Below are positions 34,232-42,993 of a stretch of 64,000 nucleotides of DNA, one piece after another; the stretch's first letter is position 1; each line of letters opens with the position of its first letter. The DNA lies in contig CAZWAD010000005.1 of assembly GCA_964631835.1 (NCBI GenBank), forward strand, positions 1 through 64,000, given 5' to 3'. A model generated the notes under the pieces. The model ran no database searches and was not told where the DNA came from. It worked only from the letters and a program-made list of their open reading frames with translations. Both the position numbers and the translations under genes were made by a program. The stretch is from Bog-950 sp964631835 (GTDB lineage Bacteria; Bacteroidota; Bacteroidia; Chitinophagales; LD1).

Positions 34232-37200
34232 TTATTTCTTTTCGATTTCGGTCAGCCTCTTCCTCAACTCTTCATTTTCTTTTTGAAGTTTTTCAATGAG
34301 TTGCTGTTGTTCCTGAATGGCTTTGATAATAGGGACAACAAACTGAGAATAACCCAATCCGTAGGTATCATGCCCATTTTGCGGCCGGTAAAGACCATCA
34401 AAATCATAACCTAACGAATCAGCAAGATGTTCTACTTCCTGAGCAATAAATCCTGAATAGCGTTTACCGGAGGCGTCTTGTTCTTTAAGCTGCTTCACAT
34501 AGCCGGCATCCTGTTTCTCGCCAACATGTTTGCTGATGGCTTGTTTATTCAGGTGATAGGTGAGGGGCTTGAGATTATTAATAAAATCAAGACCGGGTAC
34601 ATCGTTGCGTAACTCTGATTTAAACCTTCCGTCAGAGGTATTGAAATTAACCTGACCGAAAATGCTCGTCACCAAAGTGTTTCCGATACGAACGTAGTTT
34701 GAACTTGGCGCCAAAGCATTGTAACCTATAGCGGTTGAGTTGGTTTGATTGCCGGATGAGATATCGGCATAATAACCCAATGCGGTATTATAGCTGCCAT
34801 CAACTACTGAATAAAGTGCGCCTACACCGGCTCCTGTATTTCCAAAACTGGTTGTGCTTGAAAACAATGACGATTCGCCAAATGCCGAATTCTCGTAACC
34901 GGTTGTGTTGCCCTGCATGGAGTTTCTGCCCGATGATGTATTGCTCCATCCGCTGGTGTTTGCTCCAAGAGAAAGATAACCCAGTGCAGTATTGTTATAT
35001 CCGCTGGTATCAGCCCGAAGTGCATAAACTCCGATGGCGGTATTCTGCGCACCGGACGTAATGGAGTAGAGCGCATTGTAGCCTACGGCAGTGTTTAAGC
35101 TACCCGAGGTATTGTTGCGCATGGCGTTCCCCCCAACAGCTGTATTGTTGTTGCCTGAAGTATTGGAATACATTGCTTGTAACCCAACCGCAATATTTTG
35201 CGTACCGGATGTATTGCTGTAAAGAGAGGCATAACCAACCGCAATGTTTTCATTTCCTGAGATATTGCTGTATAGCGAGGAATGACCGATAGCGGTATTG
35301 CTATTGCCGGAGCGGTTGCTGAGCATGGAGTTTCCTCCGGTGGCGGTGTTATATACTCCTGATGAATCGGAGTAAAGAGCCCGGTAACCGGTTGCGGTAT
35401 TAGCATCTCCATTTGCTAACGAATACAGCGCTGCATATCCGATTGCAGTATTTTGAATACCGGTAGCGTTGCCAAGCATTACCTTGCTGCCTACACCGGT
35501 GTTCAGATTTCCGCGGCTGTTATAAAGCGCTGAGTCACCAACTGCCACCACATCACTTGTCGAAGTATTTGAATAAAGCGCATCGGTTCCTACGGCTACA
35601 TTTCTCCTGCCGCTGGTGTTTGAACGCATGGCTTCGAAACCTGCCGCCACGTTGTTTGCACCGGTAAGGTTGCTGCGCAAAGCGGTACTGCCTAAAGCTG
35701 TATTATTTGAACTTGTTGTAGAAGATAAAAGCGCATTGAAACCTACTGCCGTATTGTTGCCGCCAGTTGTATTTGTAAATAATGTTTTACTGCCAATTGC
35801 AGTGTTTTGACCAGTGCCTCCGTTTTGATTGTAAAGGGCAGAGTCTCCAACAGCAACCAAATTACTTACAGTGGTATTAGAGTAAAGCGATTTGTAACCG
35901 ACTCCTACATTTGAGTTTCCAGATGTATTACCAAGAAGTGCATCAAGTCCGTTTCCTACATTATAGTTTCCAGTGGTATTCGAGTAAAGAGCAGAATTTC
36001 CAGTAGCAGTATTATATCGTCCTGAAGTGTTGGAATAAAACGCACTTCGCCCAACAGCTGTGTTATCACTTCCTGTAGTGTTCGAATAAAGTACTTGATA
36101 TCCAATCCCAGTATTGAAACCTCCAGAAGATGTTACGTTACCTGCTTGATAACCAAAGAATGTATTTGCAGTTAATATACTAGCTTCTATCCTCCCCGCC
36201 TTCTGATTATTCACTCTGATACTAAACGGCACGTTATCTGTAGTTCCCAGAAAATTAGTTCCGTCAACTGTTCCTGCATTGCCGGTTAAGCCCCATGCAT
36301 TTTGAGCGCCATCGGCACCGGTGGGTCCGGTGGGGCCTGTAGCGCCCCCGCCTCCGCCTGTAGGTCCGGTGGGTCCTGTGGGCCCGGTAATTCCGGTATT
36401 ACCTGTAGGTCCTGTTGCCCCGCCACCTGAACCGGTTGCTCCTGTAGCTCCAGTGGGTCCGGTAGCTCCTGTTATTCCATTTCCTCCGGTAGGGCCTGTG
36501 GAGCCAGTTGTTCCAGTTCCCGTAGCACCGGTAGCGCCAGTGGGTCCTGTCAGCCCTGTAGGACCGGTAGCTCCCGTACTTCCATTATTTCCACTTGCTC
36601 CGGTAGCTCCTGTAATGCCGGCAGGGCCTGTGTTACCTGTAGCACCGGTTGAGCCGGTTGCACCTGTGGCTCCAGTAATTCCTGCAGCCCCGGTCGCGCC
36701 TGTAGCTCCGGTCGTTCCGGTAGCCCCGTTATTTCCTGTTGGGCCGGTGGGGCCGGTTGCACCTCCACCTGAGCCTGTGGGTCCAGTGGGGCCTGTGGGA
36801 CCAGTAGAGCCCGTATCGCCTGTTGCACCGATCCCGCCTGTATCACCAGTGGCTCCTGTAATTCCGTTAGCGCCAGTGGGTCCGGTAGGTCCCGTAGGGC
36901 CTCCGCCAATTCCACTTGGGCCTGTATCTCCTGTTGGGCCGGTGGGGCCTGTTATTCCGATTCCTGTGGCACCGGTTGCACCGGTCAGCCCGATAGCGCC
37001 CGTTGCACCTGTAACTCCTGTATTTCCTGTTGCTCCTATAGCCCCTGTTGCTCCGGTATTACCTATCCCTCCTGTATTTCCGGTTGCACCGGTGGGGCCT
37101 GTAGCTCCGGTAGCACCGCCTCCTGAGCCAGTTGGTCCGGTTGGCCCGGTGGGGCCAGTAGACCCGGTAGCGCCCGCTGGACCTGTGGTTCCCCCGCCAC

Positions 37201-37606
37201 CGCTGTTAGCAGCATACAAAGCATAAGGCACACTCACTAATTCGGTTGAGCCCATGTTCAGGAAGTTAGTTCCCCCATTTGGGTCGTATTCAACCAGTAA
37301 ATATTTATTCCCAGTTGCCCAGTTTATTGCAGGAAAGCTGCCGAAAACGGGTGTGCCGCGCCCTATTTTTAAAGTAAACAAACCGAATTGATTTGTGGTT
37401 ACCTGGTGAGTTTCCTGGTATTCGGGGAAACCCGGGTTTATTCCGAAATTGATGGACAGGCGAACTGAAATATTCCTGTTGGCATAAGGAGTACCCGAAG
37501 CATCGCGCGCAACAGCCTGGTAATTAACAGCCTGAGGCGGAACTTGCGAGAACACTGGAAAAGCAGAAAACAGAAAGAATGAAAGAAGTAAAATGGTATG
37601 CTTCAT
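34232..37606 (-). CDS. Collagen-like surface protein with YadA-type head repeats and S74 intramolecular chaperone
   Basis: About 1,124 residues from the ATG at 37606, where a signal peptide begins (MKHTILLLSFFLFSAFPVFS). Domains in order: a beta domain (PPQAVNYQAVARDASG..., to ~140); a long collagen-like region of GPT/GAT triplets (~150-450); many NTAVGYxALYSN repeats of the trimeric head type (~480-960); an S74 endosialidase-chaperone domain (SDGRFKSELRNDVPGLDFIN, SGFIAQEVEHLAD); and a terminal leucine-rich coiled coil (LIEKLQKENEELRKRL). The design resembles trimeric phage-tail or adhesin fibres in which the S74 domain aids folding. Probably a surface fibre. Long opposite-strand ORFs here are shadows. 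Confidence 0.9.
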   Translation of the reverse strand: MKHTILLLSFFLFSAFPVFSQVPPQAVNYQAVARDASGTPYANRNISVRLSINFGINPGFPEYQETHQVTTNQFGLFTLKIGRGTPVFGSFPAINWATGNKYLLVEYDPNGGTNFLNMGSTELVSVPYALYAANSGGGGTTGPAGATGSTGPTGPTGPTGSGGGATGATGPTGATGNTGGIGNTGATGAIGATGNTGVTGATGAIGLTGATGATGIGITGPTGPTGDTGPSGIGGGPTGPTGPTGANGITGATGDTGGIGATGDTGSTGPTGPTGPTGSGGGATGPTGPTGNNGATGTTGATGATGAAGITGATGATGSTGATGNTGPAGITGATGASGNNGSTGATGPTGLTGPTGATGATGTGTTGSTGPTGGNGITGATGPTGATGATGSGGGATGPTGNTGITGPTGPTGPTGGGGGATGPTGPTGADGAQNAWGLTGNAGTVDGTNFLGTTDNVPFSIRVNNQKAGRIEASILTANTFFGYQAGNVTSSGGFNTGIGYQVLYSNTTGSDNTAVGRSAFYSNTSGRYNTATGNSALYSNTTGNYNVGNGLDALLGNTSGNSNVGVGYKSLYSNTTVSNLVAVGDSALYNQNGGTGQNTAIGSKTLFTNTTGGNNTAVGFNALLSSTTSSNNTALGSTALRSNLTGANNVAAGFEAMRSNTSGRRNVAVGTDALYSNTSTSDVVAVGDSALYNSRGNLNTGVGSKVMLGNATGIQNTAIGYAALYSLANGDANTATGYRALYSDSSGVYNTATGGNSMLSNRSGNSNTAIGHSSLYSNISGNENIAVGYASLYSNTSGTQNIAVGLQAMYSNTSGNNNTAVGGNAMRNNTSGSLNTAVGYNALYSITSGAQNTAIGVYALRADTSGYNNTALGYLSLGANTSGWSNTSSGRNSMQGNTTGYENSAFGESSLFSSTTSFGNTGAGVGALYSVVDGSYNTALGYYADISSGNQTNSTAIGYNALAPSSNYVRIGNTLVTSIFGQVNFNTSDGRFKSELRNDVPGLDFINNLKPLTYHLNKQAISKHVGEKQDAGYVKQLKEQDASGKRYSGFIAQEVEHLADSLGYDFDGLYRPQNGHDTYGLGYSQFVVPIIKAIQEQQQLIEKLQKENEELRKRLTEIEKK

Positions 37607-38118
37607 ATAGTATTTAGTACCCGTAGATAAAGTGTGTAAAGATAAGGCATTTGTCAATGGTTTTTACACTCTTTATATGAAGGGATTTTAATAAAGCAAG
37701 TTGCACGATTTGAAAAGAGCCGGGCGAACGAGTTCAGGCACTGTTTTTTGATTAAGAATGATAAAAAATACAGCGTTGTTTATCCGCTTTTACCCGCAGG
37801 CACTATTGGCGAAAGCGCTGAAAGTGGCTTTTTATGGAAAACTGGGTTTGCAAGAGTTTGCAGCGGGTGTTCGCAGTTGGAAACAGGGTTTGCAAGGGTT
37901 TGCAAGAGTTTGCAAAAGCTGTTTTTATTTTAAGATAGGAGTTTCAATTCCCATACCTGAACTACGGAACTCTAATCAGCAAGCGAAGGCTATGCTCTCA
38001 CAATTGTTGAATCCAAAGAGGTAGCGGAGATGAATAAAAGTAATTACAGGTGGAGGATTGTAATTACAGATAGGGCCTGTTATGCATCAGTGGTATTTTG
38101 TTTCATTTCAAAACAGGT
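37607..38118. other. Gene-poor stretch between the fibre gene and a small membrane ORF
   Basis: About 510 bp. Two overlapping plus-strand ORFs of 61 and 88 codons run through a repeat patch and have no recognisable family, so they are not called. TAATTACAG occurs twice, 20 bp apart, at 38041 and 38061. No RNA gene or clear terminator was found. Confidence 0.5.
37844..37920. repeat. Short repeat patch with 10- and 42-bp periods
   Basis: GGGTTTGCAA/GAGTTTGCA occurs as 10-bp units, first twice at 37844, then three times from 37886. The two clusters are 42 bp apart. The interior is diverged. Period lengths are near multiples of the DNA helical turn. Confidence 0.7.
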
Positions 38119-38247
38119 TTATTCTTTCTTGTTTCTGTTTTCATGGCTTGCATCCGTTTTCATTCGTTCTAAAGAACGGAGCCATAATAATGCAAATGCA
38201 AAGAGAAAAGCCCCTGTTAATATCAACGTTTCTAAAACACTTTCCAT
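38119..38247 (-). CDS. Small membrane protein of 42 residues
   Basis: Encodes MESVLETLILTGAFLFAFAL followed by LWLRSLERMKTDAS and a charged tail. It has one transmembrane helix and a positive cytoplasmic end. Its ATG lies two bases after the stop of the lipoprotein gene upstream, so they are almost certainly co-transcribed and perhaps coupled. No family known to me. Similar tiny hydrophobic proteins often accompany envelope proteins. Confidence 0.6.
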   Translation of the reverse strand: MESVLETLILTGAFLFAFALLWLRSLERMKTDASHENRNKKE

Positions 38248-38249
38248 AA

Positions 38250-38735
38250 TCACTTCAGGTTTTTCTTCATGGTACCATCTGGAAAATAATGTTTCAGCAT
38301 ATCTGTTTTCAACGAGTCCATTTCGCGGAATAAATCATTAAACCGTTTCCGGTTTAATTCATATCGCTTATTGAAATAATCGCTGTTTAAAAAATCGTAC
38401 TTAAAAAGCGAATCGCTGAAGAAAATGGGTTCAAGGCTGCTGTCAAGCCAGTCGTCATACCTTGAATGAAACCGGGTTCTGAACTGAGAATAAAAACTAT
38501 CGGAACTCAGTTGTTTTATCCTGCCACCGGGGGATGAGTAATAGTACGAGTAAGCAGAGTCATACTGCACTAAGTTGCCCTTGTCATCATACGTCTTGTT
38601 TACCCTTATGCTCACCTGCGGTTGAGTAGTATCCGGAACTGATGAAACAGGAACCTGTTCAACGGCTTTATTCTTCTGACTGTTACACCCCAGCACTTGC
38701 AGGGATAGTAACGCTAATAAAACATACCTTCTCAT
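38250..38735 (-). CDS. Lipoprotein of unknown function
   Basis: 161 residues with signal peptide and lipobox LQVLGC (Cys at about 17). The mature part is polar, rich in Tyr, Ser and Asp, with a helical, heavily charged C-terminal half (NRKRFNDLFREMDSLKTDML). No domain recognised. First gene of a two-gene operon with the 42-residue membrane protein. A Bacteroidota-type promoter was not found. Confidence 0.75.
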   Translation of the reverse strand: MRRYVLLALLSLQVLGCNSQKNKAVEQVPVSSVPDTTQPQVSIRVNKTYDDKGNLVQYDSAYSYYYSSPGGRIKQLSSDSFYSQFRTRFHSRYDDWLDSSLEPIFFSDSLFKYDFLNSDYFNKRYELNRKRFNDLFREMDSLKTDMLKHYFPDGTMKKNLK

Positions 38736-38799
38736 AGCATTATCCGTCTTTTCTAAAAATTTGTCTGCGTGAAATGGTATAAGCTATCCGGTAAAAAGG

Positions 38800-39072
38800 C
38801 TATGCCGCCACCGGGGCATATAACATTTCAGCCGGAACCGGCTTCACTTTCAATATATAATCTGTCAAATGCCGTACTTCTTTCATCCGTTCAATCTGTT
38901 CATCGGGTATCGAAACATTAAATTCAGTTTCCAATACCATTATCAACTCTACCACATCCAGCGAATCGGCACCCAGGTCTTTCTTTAAATCGGAATAAGG
39001 GTTTACCTTGCTTGGGTCAACTCCTAAAGTATCGGCAATAACCTGCTTAACTCGTTCATTTATTGTTTCCAT
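38800..39072 (-). CDS. acpP: Acyl carrier protein
   Basis: 90 residues, acidic four-helix protein. The phosphopantetheine attachment Ser is in LGADSLDVVELIMVLE (about residue 37). It carries growing acyl chains in fatty-acid synthesis. The C-terminus is about ten residues longer than the housekeeping type (VKPVPAEMLYAPVAA), and no fab gene is adjacent. It could therefore be a dedicated ACP for a side pathway rather than the main AcpP. The symbol is tentative. Confidence 0.85.
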   Translation of the reverse strand: METINERVKQVIADTLGVDPSKVNPYSDLKKDLGADSLDVVELIMVLETEFNVSIPDEQIERMKEVRHLTDYILKVKPVPAEMLYAPVAA

Positions 39073-39111
39073 AAAAACACTTTATTAAATGAATGGCCAA
39101 TCTTTTACAGG

Positions 39112-39137
39112 GAAAGGCGGGTTTTACCCCGCCTTTC
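39112..39137 (-). terminator. Terminator of the hsp20 gene
   Basis: On the minus strand GAAAGGCGGGG - short loop - CCCGCCTTTC. It lies just past the Hsp20 stop and before acpP. The stem is GC-rich at its centre, with modest T content after it. Confidence 0.65.
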
Positions 39138-39152
39138 TGGACTGTTGATGAA

Positions 39153-39620
39153 TTAGCTGATTTGAATTACACGAGCCGCCTTTGATTTGGCTTCGGGAGT
39201 TTTAGGCAAACTGATGTGCAAAATACCGTCACTATACTTTGCCTGAATCTTTTCGCTGTTCACCTGCTTTTCAGCCAAAGTGAAAGTGCGAACAAACGAT
39301 TGGTAGTTATACTCCTGGCGCAGGTAGGCTTCGTCATCTTTACTTTCATGCTGCTCCTTCCTTTCGCCAGAAATCACCAACCGGTTGTTTTCAAGCTCAA
39401 CTTTAAAGTCGTTTTTTGACATACCGGGTGCAGCTACTGATATCTCATAGCTGTTATCGGTTTCGCGGATATTCACCGCAGGTACCGTTCCTGAAATAGT
39501 GTTGCCCTCGGTATTCGACCAATTGAACCAGTTTCTGAAAAACGGGTCATCGAAAAGCGATGGTAATTCCGGAAACAGAGATAGTCCTGTTCCTCCGTTG
39601 CGTTTCATTAAAGCTGTCAT
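39153..39620 (-). CDS. Small heat shock protein, Hsp20 / alpha-crystallin family
   Basis: About 155 residues starting MTALMKRNGG (an ATG three codons earlier is also possible). Holdase chaperone that binds unfolding proteins. The alpha-crystallin domain (about 45-145) contains VNIRETDNSYEISVAAPGM, VELENNRLVISGERK, and the A-x-x-x-n-G-v-L type motif KYSDGILHISLPK, with a short C-terminal tail. Typical length for a bacterial class A sHsp. Stand-alone with own terminator. Confidence 0.95.
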   Translation of the reverse strand: MTALMKRNGGTGLSLFPELPSLFDDPFFRNWFNWSNTEGNTISGTVPAVNIRETDNSYEISVAAPGMSKNDFKVELENNRLVISGERKEQHESKDDEAYLRQEYNYQSFVRTFTLAEKQVNSEKIQAKYSDGILHISLPKTPEAKSKAARVIQIS

Positions 39621-39715
39621 AGTTCTCAAATTTTAATGGTTAAGAAATAAAATAATGAACTCTGAAAAATTTAAATCGCGCGATTCAACAGGTATTTGCA
39701 ATAGGCGTACCATAG

Positions 39716-39785
39716 CTGAAATCGCTGAAATTTTTTCAGGTTTACTGCAAAAATTTCAGCGATGTTGCAAAAATTTCAGTGAGAT
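39716..39785. repeat. 20-bp direct repeat, three copies
   Basis: CTGAAATTTTTTCAG (39725), CTGCAAAAATTTCAG (39745) and TTGCAAAAATTTCAG (39765) follow each other at 20-bp intervals; a further CTGAAAT lies at 39716. Each copy is itself nearly palindromic (CTGnAAAnTTTCAG). The patch lies just upstream of a small membrane-protein gene, where it could be a set of operator sites. Confidence 0.65.
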
Positions 39786-39843
39786 GAGACCACAGGTAAA
39801 TTTCAGGGAAAGAAAGACAGGCTTATTTACTTTTGTATGTATT

Positions 39844-40251
39844 ATGGAAGTCAACTTTACTTTATTCAGGCATCGCGTAACCCTGCTTTACCAGCTCATT
39901 TTTGCATTGGCTATAGGTTGGGGAGGTATGGCTGTATCAAAGATTTATAAGGCTGAAGCCGGGACAGAATATTTTGCCGCCATGCTGGGCATTATCCTCT
40001 TTGTACTCATTAACACCATAGTTTCAGTGGCAAACAAAAGTTTTTTCCGATACACTGTACCCTCGTATTACATGTATATTCTTCTGGTTGTTGTACTTTT
40101 TCTCAGCGCCAAGTTTCTATCGGGAGTGAGTATATGGACACTGCCAATTTATCGGAACATGCTTGCCACCGTTACCGTTTTCTATGCCATTGTAAGTATT
40201 CTGGTGCGTACAGTGCTTTTTATTTTTGAAGCCGCAGAAAGAGAAAGCTAA
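39844..40251 (+). CDS. Four-helix membrane protein, unknown
   Basis: About 135 residues from the ATG at 39844 (MEVNFTLFRHRVTLLYQLI); the longer reading runs through the upstream repeats and is rejected. Four hydrophobic helices: LLYQLIFALAIGWGG, FAAMLGIILFVLINTIV, YMYILLVVVLFLSAK, and NMLATVTVFYAIVSILV. No family recognised. It overlaps the convergent NDH-2 gene by four bases. Confidence 0.7.
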   Translation: MEVNFTLFRHRVTLLYQLIFALAIGWGGMAVSKIYKAEAGTEYFAAMLGIILFVLINTIVSVANKSFFRYTVPSYYMYILLVVVLFLSAKFLSGVSIWTLPIYRNMLATVTVFYAIVSILVRTVLFIFEAAERES

Positions 40252-41534
40252 CTCTTCAGTTCGCGCTTGAACGGGCGAATGATTAAACGAATATTCCGGT
40301 CGTAGTTGATATAGTTCCAAAGCCAGTTAATGAATACTACTGTTTTGTTGCGGAAGCCTACTAACAACATGAGGTGTAAACCCATCCAGGTGAGCCAGCC
40401 GGGGAATCTGCCGAAGGTAAGTTTGCGGATTTCAACCACTGCACGGTTTCGCCCGACAGTTGCCATAGTTCCTTTGTCGAAATACCTGAACGGAGAGGGG
40501 GGTAGGTGTCTGAATGATTTTTTGAGATTGCCTGCTACTGTCTGTGCTTGCTGAATTGCCACCGGGGCAATTTGCGGGTGACCGCCCGAATACTTTTCCT
40601 GCACCATGCAAGCCACATCGCCAATAGCGAATATGTTTTCATATCCTTTTACCCTGCAATAATCATCAATCAGAATTCTTCCGCGGGGGCTGATGGCTTC
40701 GGGCCTGAGTCCGTCAATTAGAACAGCTTTAACCCCGGCAGCCCAAATAAGATTTGATGTGTTGAGTTGTTTGCCGGTTTTAGTTTCAGCAACGGTTCCG
40801 TTGTACTTGATTATGCCGGTGTTCAGCCAAACCTCGCAGCCTAACTCTTCCAGATAAGCAGCTGCGCGCTTGCGGTTGGTTTCATTCATGGCTTGTAAAA
40901 GTTCGCTGCTGTTTTCAATCAGTATTACCCGCATCTTCCGGAAGTCGAGTTCGGGATAGTCGTTTGGAAGAACGTGCTTCTTTAGCTCACATAATGCACC
41001 GGCTAATTCCACACCGGTCGGACCACCCCCTACAACAACGAATGTCATTAGGGCTTCCTGCTCGTTGATGTTTTTGGTGAGTAATGCCTGTTCAAAGTTT
41101 TGAAGAATCAAACTGCGAAGGTTGAGCGCTTCGGTTACGCTCTTCATAGGCATGGCGTTCTCCTCAAAATCTTTGTTGCCAAAATAGTTGGTGGTAGAAC
41201 CGGTGGCTATAACCAGGTAATCGTATTTCAATTCGCCAATGTTGGTGATGAGTTTATTTTCTTCCGGAATTATTTTCTGCACTTCACCCATACGGAAGTG
41301 AAAGTTCTGCTGACCCTTGAATATCTTGCGGATGGGATAGGCGATGGAGTCCGCCTCCAAACCCGCAGTGGCAACCTGGTAAAGCAAGGGCTGAAAAGTG
41401 TGGTAGTTGTTCTTATCGAGAAGAACAATCTGCACTTCAGCATTCTTTAACTGCTTGGCTAATTCCAACCCACCAAAGCCACAGCCGATGATTACGACAC
41501 GGGGAACTTTTATTTCGGGGACGTTGATTTGCAT
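40248..41534 (-). CDS. ndh: Type II NADH:quinone oxidoreductase (NDH-2)
   Basis: 428-residue membrane-associated flavoprotein, non-proton-pumping. FAD-binding GXGXXG at the start (VVIIGCGFGGLELAKQL), NAD-binding VVVGGGPTGVELAGAL near 165, and the conserved NIFAIGDVAC with the quinone-site PQIAPVAIQQAQ. Two hydrophobic/amphipathic stretches near the C-terminus (WLTWMGLHLMLLVGF) attach it to the membrane. Oxidises NADH and reduces menaquinone. Stands alone. Confidence 0.93.
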   Translation of the reverse strand: MQINVPEIKVPRVVIIGCGFGGLELAKQLKNAEVQIVLLDKNNYHTFQPLLYQVATAGLEADSIAYPIRKIFKGQQNFHFRMGEVQKIIPEENKLITNIGELKYDYLVIATGSTTNYFGNKDFEENAMPMKSVTEALNLRSLILQNFEQALLTKNINEQEALMTFVVVGGGPTGVELAGALCELKKHVLPNDYPELDFRKMRVILIENSSELLQAMNETNRKRAAAYLEELGCEVWLNTGIIKYNGTVAETKTGKQLNTSNLIWAAGVKAVLIDGLRPEAISPRGRILIDDYCRVKGYENIFAIGDVACMVQEKYSGGHPQIAPVAIQQAQTVAGNLKKSFRHLPPSPFRYFDKGTMATVGRNRAVVEIRKLTFGRFPGWLTWMGLHLMLLVGFRNKTVVFINWLWNYINYDRNIRLIIRPFKRELKS

Positions 41535-41577
41535 AACCGGTATGAATCAACGCGAAATTGAAAAGAAAAATGACACA

Positions 41578-42213
41578 TCAGTCCAGGGTGTCGAAAAAAT
41601 GCCTTTCCTCTTCACGCTTTTCCATTTCAAACTCGTGCGGAGGAGGTAAATCAACTTTCCGGACGAAGAAAGCAATAAGTATTCCGCTTAAGGCTCCGAA
41701 CAAATGCGATTGCCACGACACACCCAGCTTCGGTACAAAGCCCGCCAGCATTTGCCCGAAAACGATGTAAATAATGGTAACTAGTATGGCGATACCGAAA
41801 GAAGCTCTGTCCTTTCGGAATAGCCCCGAAGCAATCAGGAAAAAAGCTATGCCGTAAATAATGCCGCTGATGCCGATGTGCACACCGGTATCAGGAGCAA
41901 AAAGCCAAACCAGTGTTCCGCTTGCCAAATGAATGAACACTAAAACCAAAAGAGCCACTTTGGGATAGGCGTTAAGCAAAACAGTGAGCAAAATCAATAT
42001 CGGAAGTGTATTGGAAACCAGGTGTTCGAAACTGCCGTGCAGAAAAGGAGAGAAGATAATTCCTTTTAACCCTTCCCGGTGGCGGGGCCAGTTGCCATAT
42101 TCCGAAAAATCTAAAATACCAAACACCTGCACAAAATAGATAAGCCAAAGCACCGACACTAAACCGATAGCAGCGTAAATGTTCCGCCAGAAACTGTTTC
42201 TCTCGCCAATCAT
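41578..42213 (-). CDS. Rhomboid family intramembrane serine protease
   Basis: 211 residues, six transmembrane helices. Catalytic Ser in HIGISGIIYGIAFFL (GxSG) and catalytic His in VSWQSHLFGALSGIL. The N-terminal helix-loop includes the WR-like 'GNWPRHREGLKGI' region followed by SPFLHGSFEHLVSNTLP, with the conserved His/Asn. It cleaves membrane protein substrates inside the bilayer. Substrate unknown. Divergent from rpe. Confidence 0.92.
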   Translation of the reverse strand: MIGERNSFWRNIYAAIGLVSVLWLIYFVQVFGILDFSEYGNWPRHREGLKGIIFSPFLHGSFEHLVSNTLPILILLTVLLNAYPKVALLVLVFIHLASGTLVWLFAPDTGVHIGISGIIYGIAFFLIASGLFRKDRASFGIAILVTIIYIVFGQMLAGFVPKLGVSWQSHLFGALSGILIAFFVRKVDLPPPHEFEMEKREEERHFFDTLD

Positions 42214-42305
42214 CTGCCGAAGTAAATAATTATTAGCATTCAGATGGTTGATAACCGCTGCACCGGTTCAGTTGGCTTTATACATTTCCGATTATCTTCG
42301 CCCGC

Positions 42306-42965
42306 ATGGGTAAAGTTATTGTTGCTCCATCGGTTTTGAGTGCAGATTTCGGAAATCTGCAGCGCGATACCGAAATGCTGAACCGCAGCGAAGCTGAATG
42401 GATTCATATAGACGTAATGGACGGAGTTTTTGTGCCGAATATTTCTTTCGGCTTTCCGGTTTTGAGTGCTATTCGTAAGCATACGCAAAAGTTTTTGGAT
42501 GTTCACTTGATGATTATTCAGCCCGAGAAGTTTATACAGCATTTCCGCGATGCCGGAGCCGACATGATTACCGTGCACTATGAAACAGTTCCTCATCTTG
42601 ATTCTGTCATTCATCAAATCAAAAAGACAGGAGCACGTGCAGGTGTATCGCTAAATCCTTCCACTCCGGTTTCGGTTTTAAAAGAAGTAATTCATTTACT
42701 CGATTTGGTATTGATAATGAGCGTGAACCCCGGCTTTGGAGGGCAGAAATTTATTCCCTCTGCAATCCGTAAAATAAAAGAGGCAAAAGCCCTGATTTCA
42801 GAAACAGGTTCCCCGGCTAAAATTGAAGTGGACGGAGGAGTAGGGCCTTCCAATGCTAAAGAACTGATAGAAGCCGGTGCCGATGTGTTGGTAGCGGGAA
42901 ATGCAGTTTTTGCCTCAGCCGACCCGCTTCAAACCATCATTCAAATAAAGAATGCAGCAAAATAA
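42306..42965 (+). CDS. rpe: Ribulose-phosphate 3-epimerase
   Basis: 219 residues, TIM barrel of the pentose phosphate pathway interconverting ribulose-5-P and xylulose-5-P. VAPSVLSADFGNLQRD, WIHIDVMDGVFVPNISFG, LDVHLMI, and VLIMSVNPGFGGQKFIPS carry the metal and active-site residues; the phosphate-binding end is VAGNAVFAS. The TonB receptor gene starts just after. Confidence 0.97.
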   Translation: MGKVIVAPSVLSADFGNLQRDTEMLNRSEAEWIHIDVMDGVFVPNISFGFPVLSAIRKHTQKFLDVHLMIIQPEKFIQHFRDAGADMITVHYETVPHLDSVIHQIKKTGARAGVSLNPSTPVSVLKEVIHLLDLVLIMSVNPGFGGQKFIPSAIRKIKEAKALISETGSPAKIEVDGGVGPSNAKELIEAGADVLVAGNAVFASADPLQTIIQIKNAAK

Positions 42966-42993
42966 ACCTGCTCAATTGCCGTTTAGCTTGGTC

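Noticed and set aside
36321..37226. 301-codon Gly/Pro/Val-rich ORF opposite the collagen-like gene
   Set aside because: It is the reverse reading of the triplet repeats; the minus gene has a signal peptide and complete domains.
37748..38024. Two overlapping ORFs of 61 and 88 codons
   Set aside because: They share the repeat patch and lack any domain; probably non-coding.
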